This document shows positions 47,329-57,429 of a stretch of 64,000 nucleotides of DNA, piece by piece; positions within the stretch are counted from its first letter, which is position 1, and every line of letters starts with the position of its first letter. A program made the position numbers and the translations under genes. The notes beneath the pieces were generated by a model. The model saw only the letters and a program-made list of their open reading frames with translations. It searched no databases and had not been told where the DNA came from. This DNA is from Rhytidiadelphus loreus (taxonomy: Eukaryota > Streptophyta > Bryopsida > Hypnales > Hylocomiaceae): assembly GCA_947034895.1 (NCBI GenBank), contig OX344765.1, positions 3,105,001 to 3,169,000 on the forward strand, read 5' to 3'.

Positions 47329-49039
47329 AATGCATATTTAAATGTGAGAAAGAATAACTTGAATTACCTTTTCCTTAAAAACATTCTTACTACATAGGAT
47401 GCTTATAGCATTAAATAGCAATCTTAGAAAGCAAATCTGTACTTCTTAGAATACACTATTTCTGTACAAGTGGACAGCTGTGTAAACAAGTCAGGAGTCA
47501 GCTGTCAAACAAGCCAACAGTCAACTGTCGAACAACTCGACCAGCAGTCAACAGTTACACAAGGTGGACAACTGTTTAAAAATAAGACAAAAATGGGCGT
47601 CCGAAATTTGCCGTCCGAATTTTCCATCTGAACAAGGCCGTCCGAAGTGGCCAACTGAGACCAGCTGTCCAAATTCGGACTAGCCGTCCGAAATAAAATG
47701 TAAGAAAAGTCAATGTTCAGACCTCATTTCCGCATAGTAGAATACAATTTTTTGAAAAACTTTGAACTAGAAAAAGTTTGGAAATCAAGCAAGGTTTCAT
47801 CTCCAGCAATCCGTTTCAAGTTTGGACCTTCCACCAAGAAGTTATGGACAAGTTTCTGAGGGGGTGTTAGGAAATGTGGAAAAATCTAGGCGTCCGAAGT
47901 AGGCCGTCGGAAGTGGGCCGTTGGAAGTGGCCGTCGGAAGTGTCTATGGTCAATTGATCATATTCTTAATAATATAAAACTAATCAAGCGTATTAAGGTT
48001 CTAACAATACAATTGCAAGCAAATCTCATGATTAACTCCTAAACATCCAAACAATGTTTTTTGGCAACATTACAATTTTAGGCAGCTCATTATAGACGAA
48101 ATTTTTATTTTTTCTCTTTGGAAATTTCACACAATGTGTGGCCAAGGAGTAGCTTTAAGGCCCAACAATTTTCATAACTTTTGACTAAATGGTTTTAAAG
48201 TTATTGCATGATATGTAATTTTCAGTGTTCGGCGGGCAACGTGAGCAGAAAAAAAATTCTTTGAAGATCACTTTAAAAGAAATAAAAATTTGAAATTGGT
48301 TCTCTAGATTTTTATATATATATTAAGCTTTGAATCATTTTCTACTGCTTTGAATCATTCCATTTTGATTAATGAGATGAAAGTTATGAGGAATTTTAGT
48401 TTAGATTAGTTTGTGGTTAGATATAGAATCTCTACTCTAAAATAAACTTTGAAGTCTTTTATTTAACTCAATTTTAAATATTCTTGAAAAAAAAACCAAA
48501 CATTAGGTGTATATTGTTTATTAAAACATTACAAACATTGGGATTGGCATTTTTCAATTCTATAAATAAATTGTTAACAATTTAGTATTTTTAATTATTC
48601 TCTACTACTTCCTACTTATTATTCTTTTCCTATATATTGTACAATTCCAAATGATCTAAAATTTTTCAAGCACCTAGCCAACTTGACTTGCGGAATGAAT
48701 CCAAAGAGTAACCACAATTTTGGATATTTTTTATACAAATGTAACCTTGTGAAGTGCAGCTACCCATATGTTTTACAAGGCCAAAAAAAGGGTTTTGTCA
48801 CTTCAAATGTTAATATATCACAATCTACATGATGGAAAATTCTAAAAAAAAAATTCACAACTTTTCAAACTATTTTACTACAAGGTCCTACGGTTTTATG
48901 TGTCTAAAATTGTTTTTCATCTAAAATTTGGTGCTTGTAAATGTAAGGGCACTTTTGGAGCAGTTTTGGTGAAAATATGGTCTCTAATGTTTAGTAGTGA
49001 ACTAAACAATGACCAACTTGATCTTTTTGTGTGAAGATA

Positions 49040-49380
49040 AGGGATCTAAGAGTGTTGAAGATTACAAAGTAATATCTAGCACCTAATCTTTTGGAGAAGT
49101 CCCACACTTGGAGTCTTTGTTCAAATCAAACGTATAATATACCATTGAAAAGCTCTCAACAATACCTTTCCAATGATATATTATAAGGCACTCAAAATGA
49201 TAAGACAGGGCGTCCTATTCCGACGGCCTGTCCAATTGAACGGGGCGTCCGATCAGATGACTAGGCAGACTTCAATCTTTGGAGAAGTCCCATAGTTGGA
49301 GTTCTTGTCCGAATTGGATGCATTATATACCATTGGAAAGCTCTCAAGAATATCTATCCAATGATATATTATGAGGTATA
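49040..49380 (+). repeat. Direct repeat of ~100 bp inside the hAT element
   Basis: 'ggagaagtcccacacttgga' to 'ccaatgatatattataaggc' (about 49,085-49,190) recurs with changes at about 49,280-49,378. Confidence 0.7.
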
Positions 49381-49705
49381 GAAAAGTCGACGGGGGCGTC
49401 AGACGACAGTGGATGACAATGCGGACGGGCCTTTTGGATCCGACACTGCGGATAGGCGGGATTGTTAGACCATCGGATCGGACGGGCCGTCGGAATCGGA
49501 CGCTCTGTTAAATCAGACAGGCCGTCGGAATCGGACGCCCTGTCTGATCGGACGCTACGAACAGGCGGACATACCAGGCCGGGCGGACGTTGGAGATGCA
49601 CTATATTTTGGGACTGTAAATGAAACTGGACATCCGGGGGGGTCCGGACGCGGACGCTGGACGTCCAGACGTACGTCCTCACGTCCGGACGTCCTGGCAA
49701 CCCTA

Positions 49706-49713
49706 GCGTCCTT
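49706..49713 (+). repeat. 8-bp target-site duplication, right copy (GCGTCCTT)
   Basis: Exact match of 44,627-44,634, immediately after the hAT right end. Confidence 0.9.
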
Positions 49714-49779
49714 GTATTGCCCTACCTGCTTCCTTGATATAGCTTAATGAATCCTCTATACTAAAAATATGTCCTCTGA

Positions 49780-50553
49780 ACCGAAAAATGCACGTGACAG
49801 GGATCCATCTCCCTAATGACTACATGGCCACTTACCCCTACCCAAATTTTATTTCGCTATTGTAGCACAACTCTCGTAAGACGTTGGTCAGACTTATGAA
49901 TGACTTGTGAAGTGCATCCCACATTGCTTGTTGATATCAAAATTAGAACGCATGAATGACTTCACACAGCCATCAATACCGTCACAAAAATGACTGATCC
50001 ACATCTATAAAATGACTGGGAAGTTGCAGAAGCTGACAATCACCGTAAACCTAAACCCAACTCCATCCCGACTGAAGAATGACTCCGTATTTTCAGTACC
50101 TCAGGGTGCACTCGACCTATATTGCGACTGAAGAATGACTGTAAAATTCCGTGACGTGGACGTCCACGTCAACATCAACGTGACTTCATAATGTCTTGTA
50201 AATGACTCTGGAATTTGCTGACGTGGACGTCCACCTCAGCAGTCGTGGGACTGCATCGCAACTACAGAATGACTACGAAATCGGCTAACATGGCCGTCCA
50301 CGTCACAAAAATGTAAATGGAGTTGGTCAGCTACCCGACCCCTAAACCAAATTCCCAGAAAACTTTCAAACCCTGTCATCCAATCTTCATCAAAGTCCAC
50401 AGTAGATGGTGCTAATACAAATGGCGCAGTCATTAACCGTGACTGGTCCACAATGACTCCAGGGCCCCGAGTTGTTTTCCAGTCATTTTTGTCCGGAATG
50501 ACTAGTTTGCAGTCATATATCGCAGTCATATATTACACTGTTTTTTTGTAGTG
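49780..50553 (-). mobile_element. CACTA-like right end with AATGACT subterminal repeats
   Basis: On the minus strand the end reads CACTACAAAAAAACAGTG from 50,553, a standard plant CACTA start. Inward there are at least ten ATGACT(T/C/A) words between 49,895 and 50,530, as expected for subterminal transposase-binding repeats. The 17-base word 'gttgttttccagtcatt' occurs at about 43,452 and again near 50,470, linking this end to the FCP1-like gene. The left terminus was not found. The hAT element is inserted in the subterminal part. Confidence 0.65.
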
Positions 50554-52080
50554 GCTTGTGAGCCCTCAAGTTGACACTTGGAACTCTGAACTTATTTTTC
50601 GCGATTTTTAGTTAATTTTTGAATGAAAAATAGGAAAAAACATATAAAAATACAATTATTGTGGGTTTTGGTAGAAGTCCCTACCAAAGAGGTGTGTAAT
50701 GGCCTTAAATGTGTGAAACACGTAAGACGTTACATTTTCACTAGTTTTAGGTCTTATTAGTAGAATTAGGTAGCTAAATTAGTAATTTCGAGCGAAGTGA
50801 GGATTTGAGTGTTAGCCAATCCTAGTGTCTTGTTCATGTAATACAACAGCTATAAGTATACATGTAACAAACTGGTTAAAAATTAGAGTCTAGTCAGAGT
50901 CAGTCCAAATCCAATTCGAAAGAGTTAGATTTATTGTTTGCAGGTAATTTTGAGAAATATATTCATTCACAGACCAAGATGGAGGAAATGATGATTGGAA
51001 CATACAGAGAGGTGCTTTTCTAGGTCAAAACATACCAAGAGGTCAAATAGAAGCCCGATCATCCAAGATTCCCCCAGTATCAAGAATAATTTCCCCCCCG
51101 GGTGGAAATTATTAAAGAATTGCTAAAAATAGCATTCTTATTGGAGATTTGGTTTTGCCCTTAGTTGATGGACATCTTGTAGAAGATTGCCCAAAAGTTT
51201 CGGGATTTTACAAAACTCCACGATGACTCCATGAGAAGTCAACCGCTTAAAATTACATTCGTAAATTCCTAGAAATTACCAATGTTGCGATAAAATCTCA
51301 CTAAAAATTAGGATAGTGTTTTGTGTGCCAATAAAGAGCCCTGTCAAGTTTGAAGACATTCCGACATTCTCAAGTACCAGAATTAGGACCAACAACGAAT
51401 TTTACAAGAATTTACAACTTGGCAGCGGGTTGACCGGCGAACCAGGAGCTAGCGGTGTCTGAACGGAGCGTTTAGAGGGTCAATTCTTACTCCCACGAAT
51501 ATTTTAAACCAACCAGGACCGACAGTTTCATCAAAAGACGCAAACTCCAAAAGTTAGCTTTTTAACTTTTGTTTTGAGTTACCGTGACTCAAATTTGCGC
51601 TTTAAAACGGCTGGAGAGGTAGGGGTCAGGGGTCCCTCAGGTTAATTGGGGTCTTCTGAACGCAATGGCGCAGTTTGTTTTCAGTTTTGAGTTGTCCCTC
51701 AAAAGATAGAGAGGGTCAGCCCTTAGTTTGACTTTTAAAAGGTAATTTTGGATTAATCTGGGTTGATTTTGCAAATATCTCTTGTAAAATCGAAGATTGG
51801 ATTTGCCCAAGATACTTGTCTTGCGTAAGAAGCCATCTTTTGGACTAAAGAAAGCCAATTTAGAACTAACCCTAGATTAAAACACAAAATATCTTGGTTA
51901 ATTAGGTAGGTTTTCAAAATATCTTTGGGAAAATCAAATATTTGATTTGGGAAAAGATTCTAAGGCCATTTAGGGCCTAGAAGGAACTCGCTTGAGAACC
52001 TTCCTCCCCATTAAACAAAGATTATTTAGAAAATATGTTTAGGTAGTTTAGCGAAATATCTAGATTGAAAGTAAAGATAA
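50554..52080. other. Non-coding region left of a possible TATA promoter
   Basis: No gene supported. Sequence composition is moderately AT-rich with no defined repeats. It could be the U3 part of a long LTR, but no paired LTR is in the window. Confidence 0.3.
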
Positions 52081-52117
52081 TTTTATGAACAACTTACCGG
52101 GGGGGGCCGGGAGCGAG

Positions 52118-52126
52118 TATATAAGG
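52118..52126 (+). promoter_or_regulatory. TATA box candidate TATATAAGG
   Basis: A strong TATA-box match in a G/C-rich surrounding, about 200 bases before a pair of tandem repeats and with a possible poly(A) signal AATAAA near 53,309. This resembles an LTR or Pol II leader region, but no gene can be tied to it. Confidence 0.35.
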
Positions 52127-52304
52127 CCCTTCCTTGAGGTTGTTCGTGGCCCTCATTTCTTTGTTTCATTCTTGTTGTTGCTCTTGTCGTGCTACCGACA
52201 CTTGTCGGAGCACTTTTTAAGCCAAATTTTGGCTATTTTCTTCTATTTTCTTCTATTCTCTTGTACTTTGAAGGTCCGGAGGGCCCCTTCAAAGCTTTGT
52301 TTTC

Positions 52305-52490
52305 TTTTCTTGTTTGAATTTGGAGGCTTCAAGCCCCAAAACTTTGCTTTTCAAGAGTTTAGGTGGAGGAAATCCCCTAACTCTAGTGTTGTTTGTGTTA
52401 ACTAACTTATTTCTTGAATTTGAAGGCTTTAAGCCCCAAAACTTTGATATTTTGGGAGTTGTGGGAGTAGTTCCCAAACTCTAAATTGAT
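52305..52490 (+). repeat. Direct duplication of ~100 bp
   Basis: 'tgaatttggaggcttcaagc' at about 52,314 and 'tgaatttgaaggctttaagc' near 52,415 begin two similar copies; each is followed by 'cccaaaactttg' and a stretch ending 'ctaactcta'/'caaactcta'. Confidence 0.7.
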
Positions 52491-52727
52491 TTCATTGTTC
52501 TTTTGGATACTAACCAACCATTTGTGTGAATTGAGAATAGTTTGTGAACTTAAAACTTTAAAGCGGCAAGGCTAGACCTTGCCAAAAGGTTTTGAGCATC
52601 ACTACGTGCCAAAACTCGTTGTATAACGGGTGTTTGGTTTGAATAATTGCTAATGTTCGGTTAAACACTATCATGTGTACCTCCTTTAAGAATTAAGTTT
52701 CAAAATACTAGTTTGGGTCCTTGGATA

Positions 52728-52995
52728 CTAGTTATTCCTAGGGTTGCTCCCGCACGGCGGAGCTTTGATTTTGAAACCTGGAAACGGGTACTTGAAACTT
52801 TGATTTGACTGTTAAATTCCTGGGGTTGCTCCCGCACGGCGGAGCTTTGACTTTGAAACCTGGAAACGGGTACTTGAAAACTGATTTGACTGTTAATTCC
52901 TGGGGTTGCTCCCACACGGCGAAGCTTTGACTTTTCAAAGTTAAAATTTGCCATTGGAAACTTAGAATTATTTCATACGGCGAAGCTTTGATTTT
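52728..52995 (+). repeat. Tandem repeat of ~82 bp, three copies plus a remnant
   Basis: 'gggttgctcccgcacggcgg' starts at 52,741 and 52,823, with a variant at 52,903 and a decayed fourth near 52,970. Each continues 'agctttga..ttgaaacctgg'. Minus-strand frames here are repeat-derived. Confidence 0.8.
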
Positions 52996-53429
52996 AAAAA
53001 GAAGAATTTGTGGAAAAAGATTCTTTTGAAACACATTTAAAGTCCAAAGTTCCGTGGTTTTAATTCTCTTTTGCTCGGCACACGTGGTAGAGGTATTTTG
53101 CTTCCACAACACCACTTGTTGCCCTTATTTTACCTTTAAATTGTCGTTTATTGCTTTAATGGTGGTCTAGTTGCTAGTCTATCATCAACTTGAATCCCAT
53201 AAAATGGTTTAGCTTTGTTTTTGTTTGTTTGTTTTATTAACTGTTTGTTTTATTTTGTGTTTTTTTTAAGTGTGATTTGTTTAGGAAATTGTGTGGTGTT
53301 CCTATAATAAAGATTTAATTTGTTATTCTAAGGGAATTTCCATTTCCATAAGATTCAGTTAGTCTGGTATTCCAAAAATTCAGTAACCGCTGGGGGTACC
53401 CAAACTGGGTCCCTATCAGTAAGCACAAG

Positions 53430-53975
53430 AACGAGCTGATGGGGCTGGGGAACGAGCTGACGAGGCTGGAGAACGAGTTGACGGGCTGGGGAACGGGCTG
53501 ACGGGGTTGGGGAACGGGCTGACGGGCTGGGGAACGGGCGACGGGCAGGGGAACGAGTGACGGGTTGGGGAACGAGTGACGGGCTGGGGAACGAGTGACG
53601 GGCTGGGGAACGAGTGACGGGCTGGGGAACGAGCTGATGGGACTGGGGAACGGGCTGACAAGCTGGGGAACGAGCGACGGGGCTGGGGAACGAGATGACG
53701 GGGCTAGGGAACGAGCTGACGGGCTGGGGATCGAGCGACGGGGCTGGGGAATGGGCTGACGGGCTGGGGAACGGGCGACGGGTTGGGGAACGAGTGACGG
53801 GTTGGGGAACGAGTGACGGGCTCGGGAACGAGCTGATGGAACTGGGGAACGGGCTGACGAGCTGGGGAACGAGCGACGGGGCTGGGGAACGAGATGACGG
53901 GGCTGGGGAACGAGCTGACGGGCTGGAGATCGAGCGACGGGGCTGGGAAACGAGCTGAAGGCTGAGGAACAACTG
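53430..53975. repeat. Minisatellite of 18-20-bp units (ACGGGCTGGGGAACGAGTG)
   Basis: About 28 units with two alternating subtypes ('gagtgacgggctgggga' and 'gggctgacgggctgggga'). A ~220-bp higher-order duplication is visible (53,500-53,720 versus 53,750-53,950). Minus-strand frames of 236 and 270 codons are Pro/Ser/Arg/Val repeats generated by it, with no known domain. Confidence 0.88.
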
Positions 53976-54299
53976 ACTACTGAACAGACCAACCATCTGA
54001 ACATTTGATATCGGCAACTTAGTATACAAACAAAGGCTGATGTCATTGCAAGCCTCACAAAACAAAAATCAAAATCTTGATTAGCACACAAGTGTGGAAA
54101 AGCTAAGGCGGTTGTTGCCATGCTCAAACATTTTGATTTTTCTTTGGAAAACTAAGCACCAAGAATTTGGACTAACACTCTTGATTCTTGCAACTCTCCA
54201 AATTCCATAGCCAAATTTCAAATTGCGAAAGAACAAATGAAGGATTGAAGGACGAAGAAGAATAAGAAGGAAAGAATTCAACACGTGAAGGAATTAAAG

Positions 54300-55930
54300 G
54301 ATTAAACAACTATTAAGGTAAGAATCTCACTATTCATCAACTAATTGTTTTGGCATTGTTTATTTGGTTTATTCTTTCTACTATTCATTGATAGATTTGT
54401 TTTGATTACTTTTGATTATTTTATTAGAATACTATTCATTCATTTGGTTTTAGTTATTAATTAGGATCCCAAAACCAAATTAGTTGTTTGTTTGTAGTTT
54501 GGGGATTTATTTTATTAGGCCTAATAAGCCAAAACAATAAAAACAAACAACAACTAATATCTTGGAATATTTAACAAAATAACTATTAAACAATTGGCAA
54601 TCGAATAAAACTACTATTCATTGAAAATCTAGGAAAAATTGAATTAAATTTATCATTTAATTTAATTTCCTAAAATAAAAGGATTAGTTTTAAATTGCCA
54701 AAACTAACAAACTTGGACTTTTTAGATAGGTTTAGAAACAATAATACTAAGATTTCTTCCAAATTCATGAAAGACAATGGAGAATTTCGAGGAGACAATT
54801 ATGATGGTGTTTTGCGATGACGGGACAATCGACATTCTTGACACCAAGGTATGATTTCAAAATTTATCTTTTGTCTTTTCTTTTGCTTTCATTTCTTAAA
54901 AATTTAGATTAGAAAATTAAAACTAACAAAATTAACCATTAAGAATCCAATAGCTAGTAGAATTTAAATTGTTAGAAAACCTTTTAAAACTTAACTAAAA
55001 TCGTAAAGGTAATAATTAGATTAACTTTGAATTAATTTGGAAAACGAAATAGTAATCTCATCCAAAAGAATCTCAAAAGGAATCTAATTTAATTTAGGAA
55101 CTTAGGAAATATTAGAATAATTAGGGGAAATCAAAACCTAATTTATCTACTTATTCTCTTGAAAATTATTAAAGGAACGAATTCCATCCAACCAAGGGGA
55201 ATTTTCATCCATTTAAAAAGTTTTCACCTAAAAGTTCTAAATTCTTACTTTTTATCTTAACAAGAAGTTAACTAATCACTTTACTCATAAAAACCATAAA
55301 ACCCTAAAAAATCACTAAATTTAGAATAATAACTTAGAATTAGGAGTAATTAAAGAACAATTAGGAATATTCTCAAAGCACAACAAAGGAATCTTTTGAA
55401 ACCATAATCTTTTATAGAATCTTTTGAAGATTTTAAAACCACCTTTTACTTTTTAAATTACTTTAATTGGGAAGGATAAAAGAGTGGATGAAGATTTGAC
55501 CTAATTTTGGATGAAAAATCTTAAAATAGGTCAAAATTAGGTTTTCTCTCAAAATTCCGTTAGATAACTTAATTAACCTTTCAACCCTGAAATTTAGATT
55601 TATTTTACATTATTTTGCTATTTTTAGTTGACGGATGAAGTTTTTAGGATAGAATTAGGTACGAATTTCATCCACACATAACTTTCATTAGGAATATCAG
55701 AATCCAACTTGCTTTACCATTTTGGAAAGGGCAAATTGTATTCTTCGATTTAGCTTAGATAGAAATTTAGTTTAGCTAGAAGTTTAAATCACAATTCACT
55801 AACCCTCAACAACCTTTATTTCTTAACTATTAGAGTGTTTTGAAGTACTTAAATTAGGTAAAAATCAACATAACAAAGTGTCCATTGCTTGGAAGGCCAA
55901 AGAACACTACGTTTACATTTCACCCTTACA
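54300..55930. other. AT-rich, intron-like region
   Basis: Apart from the candidate exon at 54,777, the stretch is AT-rich with no open frames of interest. It resembles intron or unconstrained intergenic DNA. Confidence 0.4.
54777..54848 (+). CDS. Possible first exon, very short
   Basis: ATG 54,777 opens 'MENFEETIMMVFCDDGTIDI' and runs into a good donor ('ccaag|gtatga') near 54,848. There is no downstream exon that I can join to it, so this is only a candidate. Confidence 0.2.
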
Positions 55931-55940
55931 ATTTGCTAAC

Positions 55941-56453
55941 TTATGCCGCTAGAACCTGTGTGCAACTTTCTGACTTAAGGGTGGAGTTAGAAACACTCAC
56001 ATGGCTCGATTGAACGTGTTGCATGAGGGTGTTGCTGAGGGTGGAATTGTGTCGTGGACTACTTTGGAGTTTCACAAGCGCCACTGCATTCGAATCTTTG
56101 TGCTCGTCCAATAACTTCGCCAACCTGACGTGTTGCCCACGTAGTCCTTCGAGAGCTGCCTCTACCTTCTCCAACTTCTCCGTCACTGATGTCCTACCGC
56201 CCGTCGCCATCATGTGCTCGTGCACTCTTCCCAAAGCGATGCGTCCAAAGAGATCCCAAACACGATTCGTAAAGTCTGAGAGAAGTTGTCTAACATGTTT
56301 GTTGTTGTCTACATCCATGTCGTCTGTCATCAAACTAATCTTCGCTCTCAAACTGTCGGTAGACTCGTGCAGCTCCGCGATCCTCAACGGCTGCTGGTTA
56401 AAACCAGGCCCCCATAAGGACTCCTGCTCATGGACCCCATCAGATCGAACTAA
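55941..56453 (-). CDS. Coiled-coil protein fragment or terminal exon, unrecognised
   Basis: A minus-strand frame is open from about 56,453 to the TAA stop at 55,941 (roughly 170 codons): it begins near 'SDGVHEQESLWGPGF' and includes 'LMTDDMDVDNNKHVRQLL', 'FTNRVWDLFGRI' and 'VTEKLEKVEAALEGLRGQ'. It has a regular heptad pattern (about residues 95-130). Only a CTAG stop/acceptor-like junction precedes it, so it may be a last exon or a transposon gag-like remnant. Composition is protein-like, unlike the surrounding repeats. Family unknown. Confidence 0.4.
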   Translation of the reverse strand, partial: LVRSDGVHEQESLWGPGFNQQPLRIAELHESTDSLRAKISLMTDDMDVDNNKHVRQLLSDFTNRVWDLFGRIALGRVHEHMMATGGRTSVTEKLEKVEAALEGLRGQHVRLAKLLDEHKDSNAVALVKLQSSPRHNSTLSNTLMQHVQSSHVSVSNSTLKSESCTQVLAA

Positions 56454-56454
56454 C

Positions 56455-56880
56455 TAGGTTTGCAAACCCTCTAGGAAATGGACGTCCAATTGGACATGAG
56501 GTCCTAGGCTTCCCCCCATGATAGCGGCGTGGTTTTGGGAGTTTCTTCTCAAACACACGTGTGGTTCGACTATGGTTGGTTTTGTTTCAGAGCACTTTGT
56601 GTCTCCTTTCCCTTTTGACAATGTGTGGTTGACACAGATGCTACTAGTGAGGGAGTTGACCGACATGGTTGACGATGAGGACCAACTTATAGACACAAAG
56701 TGCTCCGAAACAAAACCAACCGCACATTGTCAAAAGGGAAGGGAGACACAAAGTGCTCCGAAACAAAACCAACTACAATCGAACCACACGTGTGTTTGAG
56801 AAGAAACTCCCAAAACCATGCCGCTATCATGGAGGGGAAGCCTAGGACCTCAAGTCCAATTGGACGTACGCCTGTCATGT
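56455..56880. repeat. Inverted repeat, ~165-bp arms
   Basis: Left arm about 56,480-56,635 and right arm about 56,700-56,870 are close reverse complements ('gggagtttcttctcaaacac' versus 'gtgtttgagaagaaactccc'). The right arm carries an internal duplication of 'gacacaaagtgctccgaaac' (56,692 and 56,741). The open frames on both strands (for example 56,518-56,799) are mirror images caused by the repeat. Confidence 0.82.
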
Positions 56881-57070
56881 TGTTCGAAAAGCTAAGGAGA
56901 AGAAAACGATGAAAGCTTCACAAATTGAATAAAAACTACACAAAACGTGGACTCACAAAACACACAACCACCCATTCATTTTCTAAGGGTTTTGATATAT
57001 TGCATGGGGACCATCGTGTGGACTGCAAGTGGCCAAAAAAGAAGTGCCGGTTGACACCGCAGTAAAAAAT

Positions 57071-57290
57071 AGAAAAGTCCACTTGAACTGCAGTTGGAAT
57101 GGAAAAGTTCACTTGAATTGCAGTTGGAATGGAAAAGTTCACTTGAACTGCAGTTGGAATGGAAAAGTTCACTTGAACTGCAGTTGGAATGGAAAAGTTC
57201 ACTTGAACTGCAGTTGGAATGGAAAAGTTCACTTGAACTGCAGTTGGAATGGAAAAGTTCACTTGAACTGCAGTTGTAAAGGAAGAGGTC
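57071..57290 (+). repeat. Tandem array of a 30-bp unit, seven copies
   Basis: 'cacttgaactgcagttggaa' starts every 30 bases at 57,080, 57,110, 57,140, 57,170, 57,200, 57,230 and 57,260, with one base change in copy 2. Each unit holds the palindrome AACTGCAGTT. The plus frame 57,029-57,418 reads a 10-residue repeat (GKVHLNCSWN), and the opposite strand is also open. Confidence 0.92.
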
Positions 57291-57429
57291 AAGGGTTTAG
57301 GGGTCACTTCAACTATTCCACGAAGCACCTCTTCGGGATGAGGCGGCAAAAAATGATTCAACCACACCTCTTCACAACAATCGTATTCAGTCCAACCCTA
57401 TTTAGAAGTGCCTCCTGAAAAATGGATTG

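Larger units (their letters stand above)
44635..49705. mobile_element. Non-autonomous hAT-type element, 5,071 bp
   Basis: The left end reads CAGGGTTG and the right end CAACCCTA (inverted TAGGGTTG), bracketed by a perfect 8-bp duplication: the hallmarks of hAT elements. The outer ~60 bases on each side share CGTCCGGACGTGAGGACGT. Subterminal GTCCGA/TCGGAC words, including the palindrome GTCCGAATTCGGAC, are dense at 44,640-44,920, 47,600-47,940 and 49,200-49,690. No transposase frame is present; the interior is AT-rich. A ~230-bp internal block ('aacaccccctcagaaacttg' through 'gaggtctgaacattgacttt') is repeated at about 44,930, 45,240 and 45,540, and inverted at 47,690-47,880. Its mobility would need a transposase from elsewhere. 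Confidence 0.9.

Noticed and set aside
52080..53420. A complete LTR of a retrotransposon
   Set aside because: There is a TATA box, tandem repeats and a possible AATAAA, but no second LTR, no clear TG..CA ends, no convincing primer-binding site and no gag-pol frame.
53315..54127. Pro/Ser-rich 270-codon minus frame (extensin-like look)
   Set aside because: Produced by the 18-20-bp minisatellite; no signal peptide or Ser-Hyp4 type motif, and a second overlapping frame is equally open.
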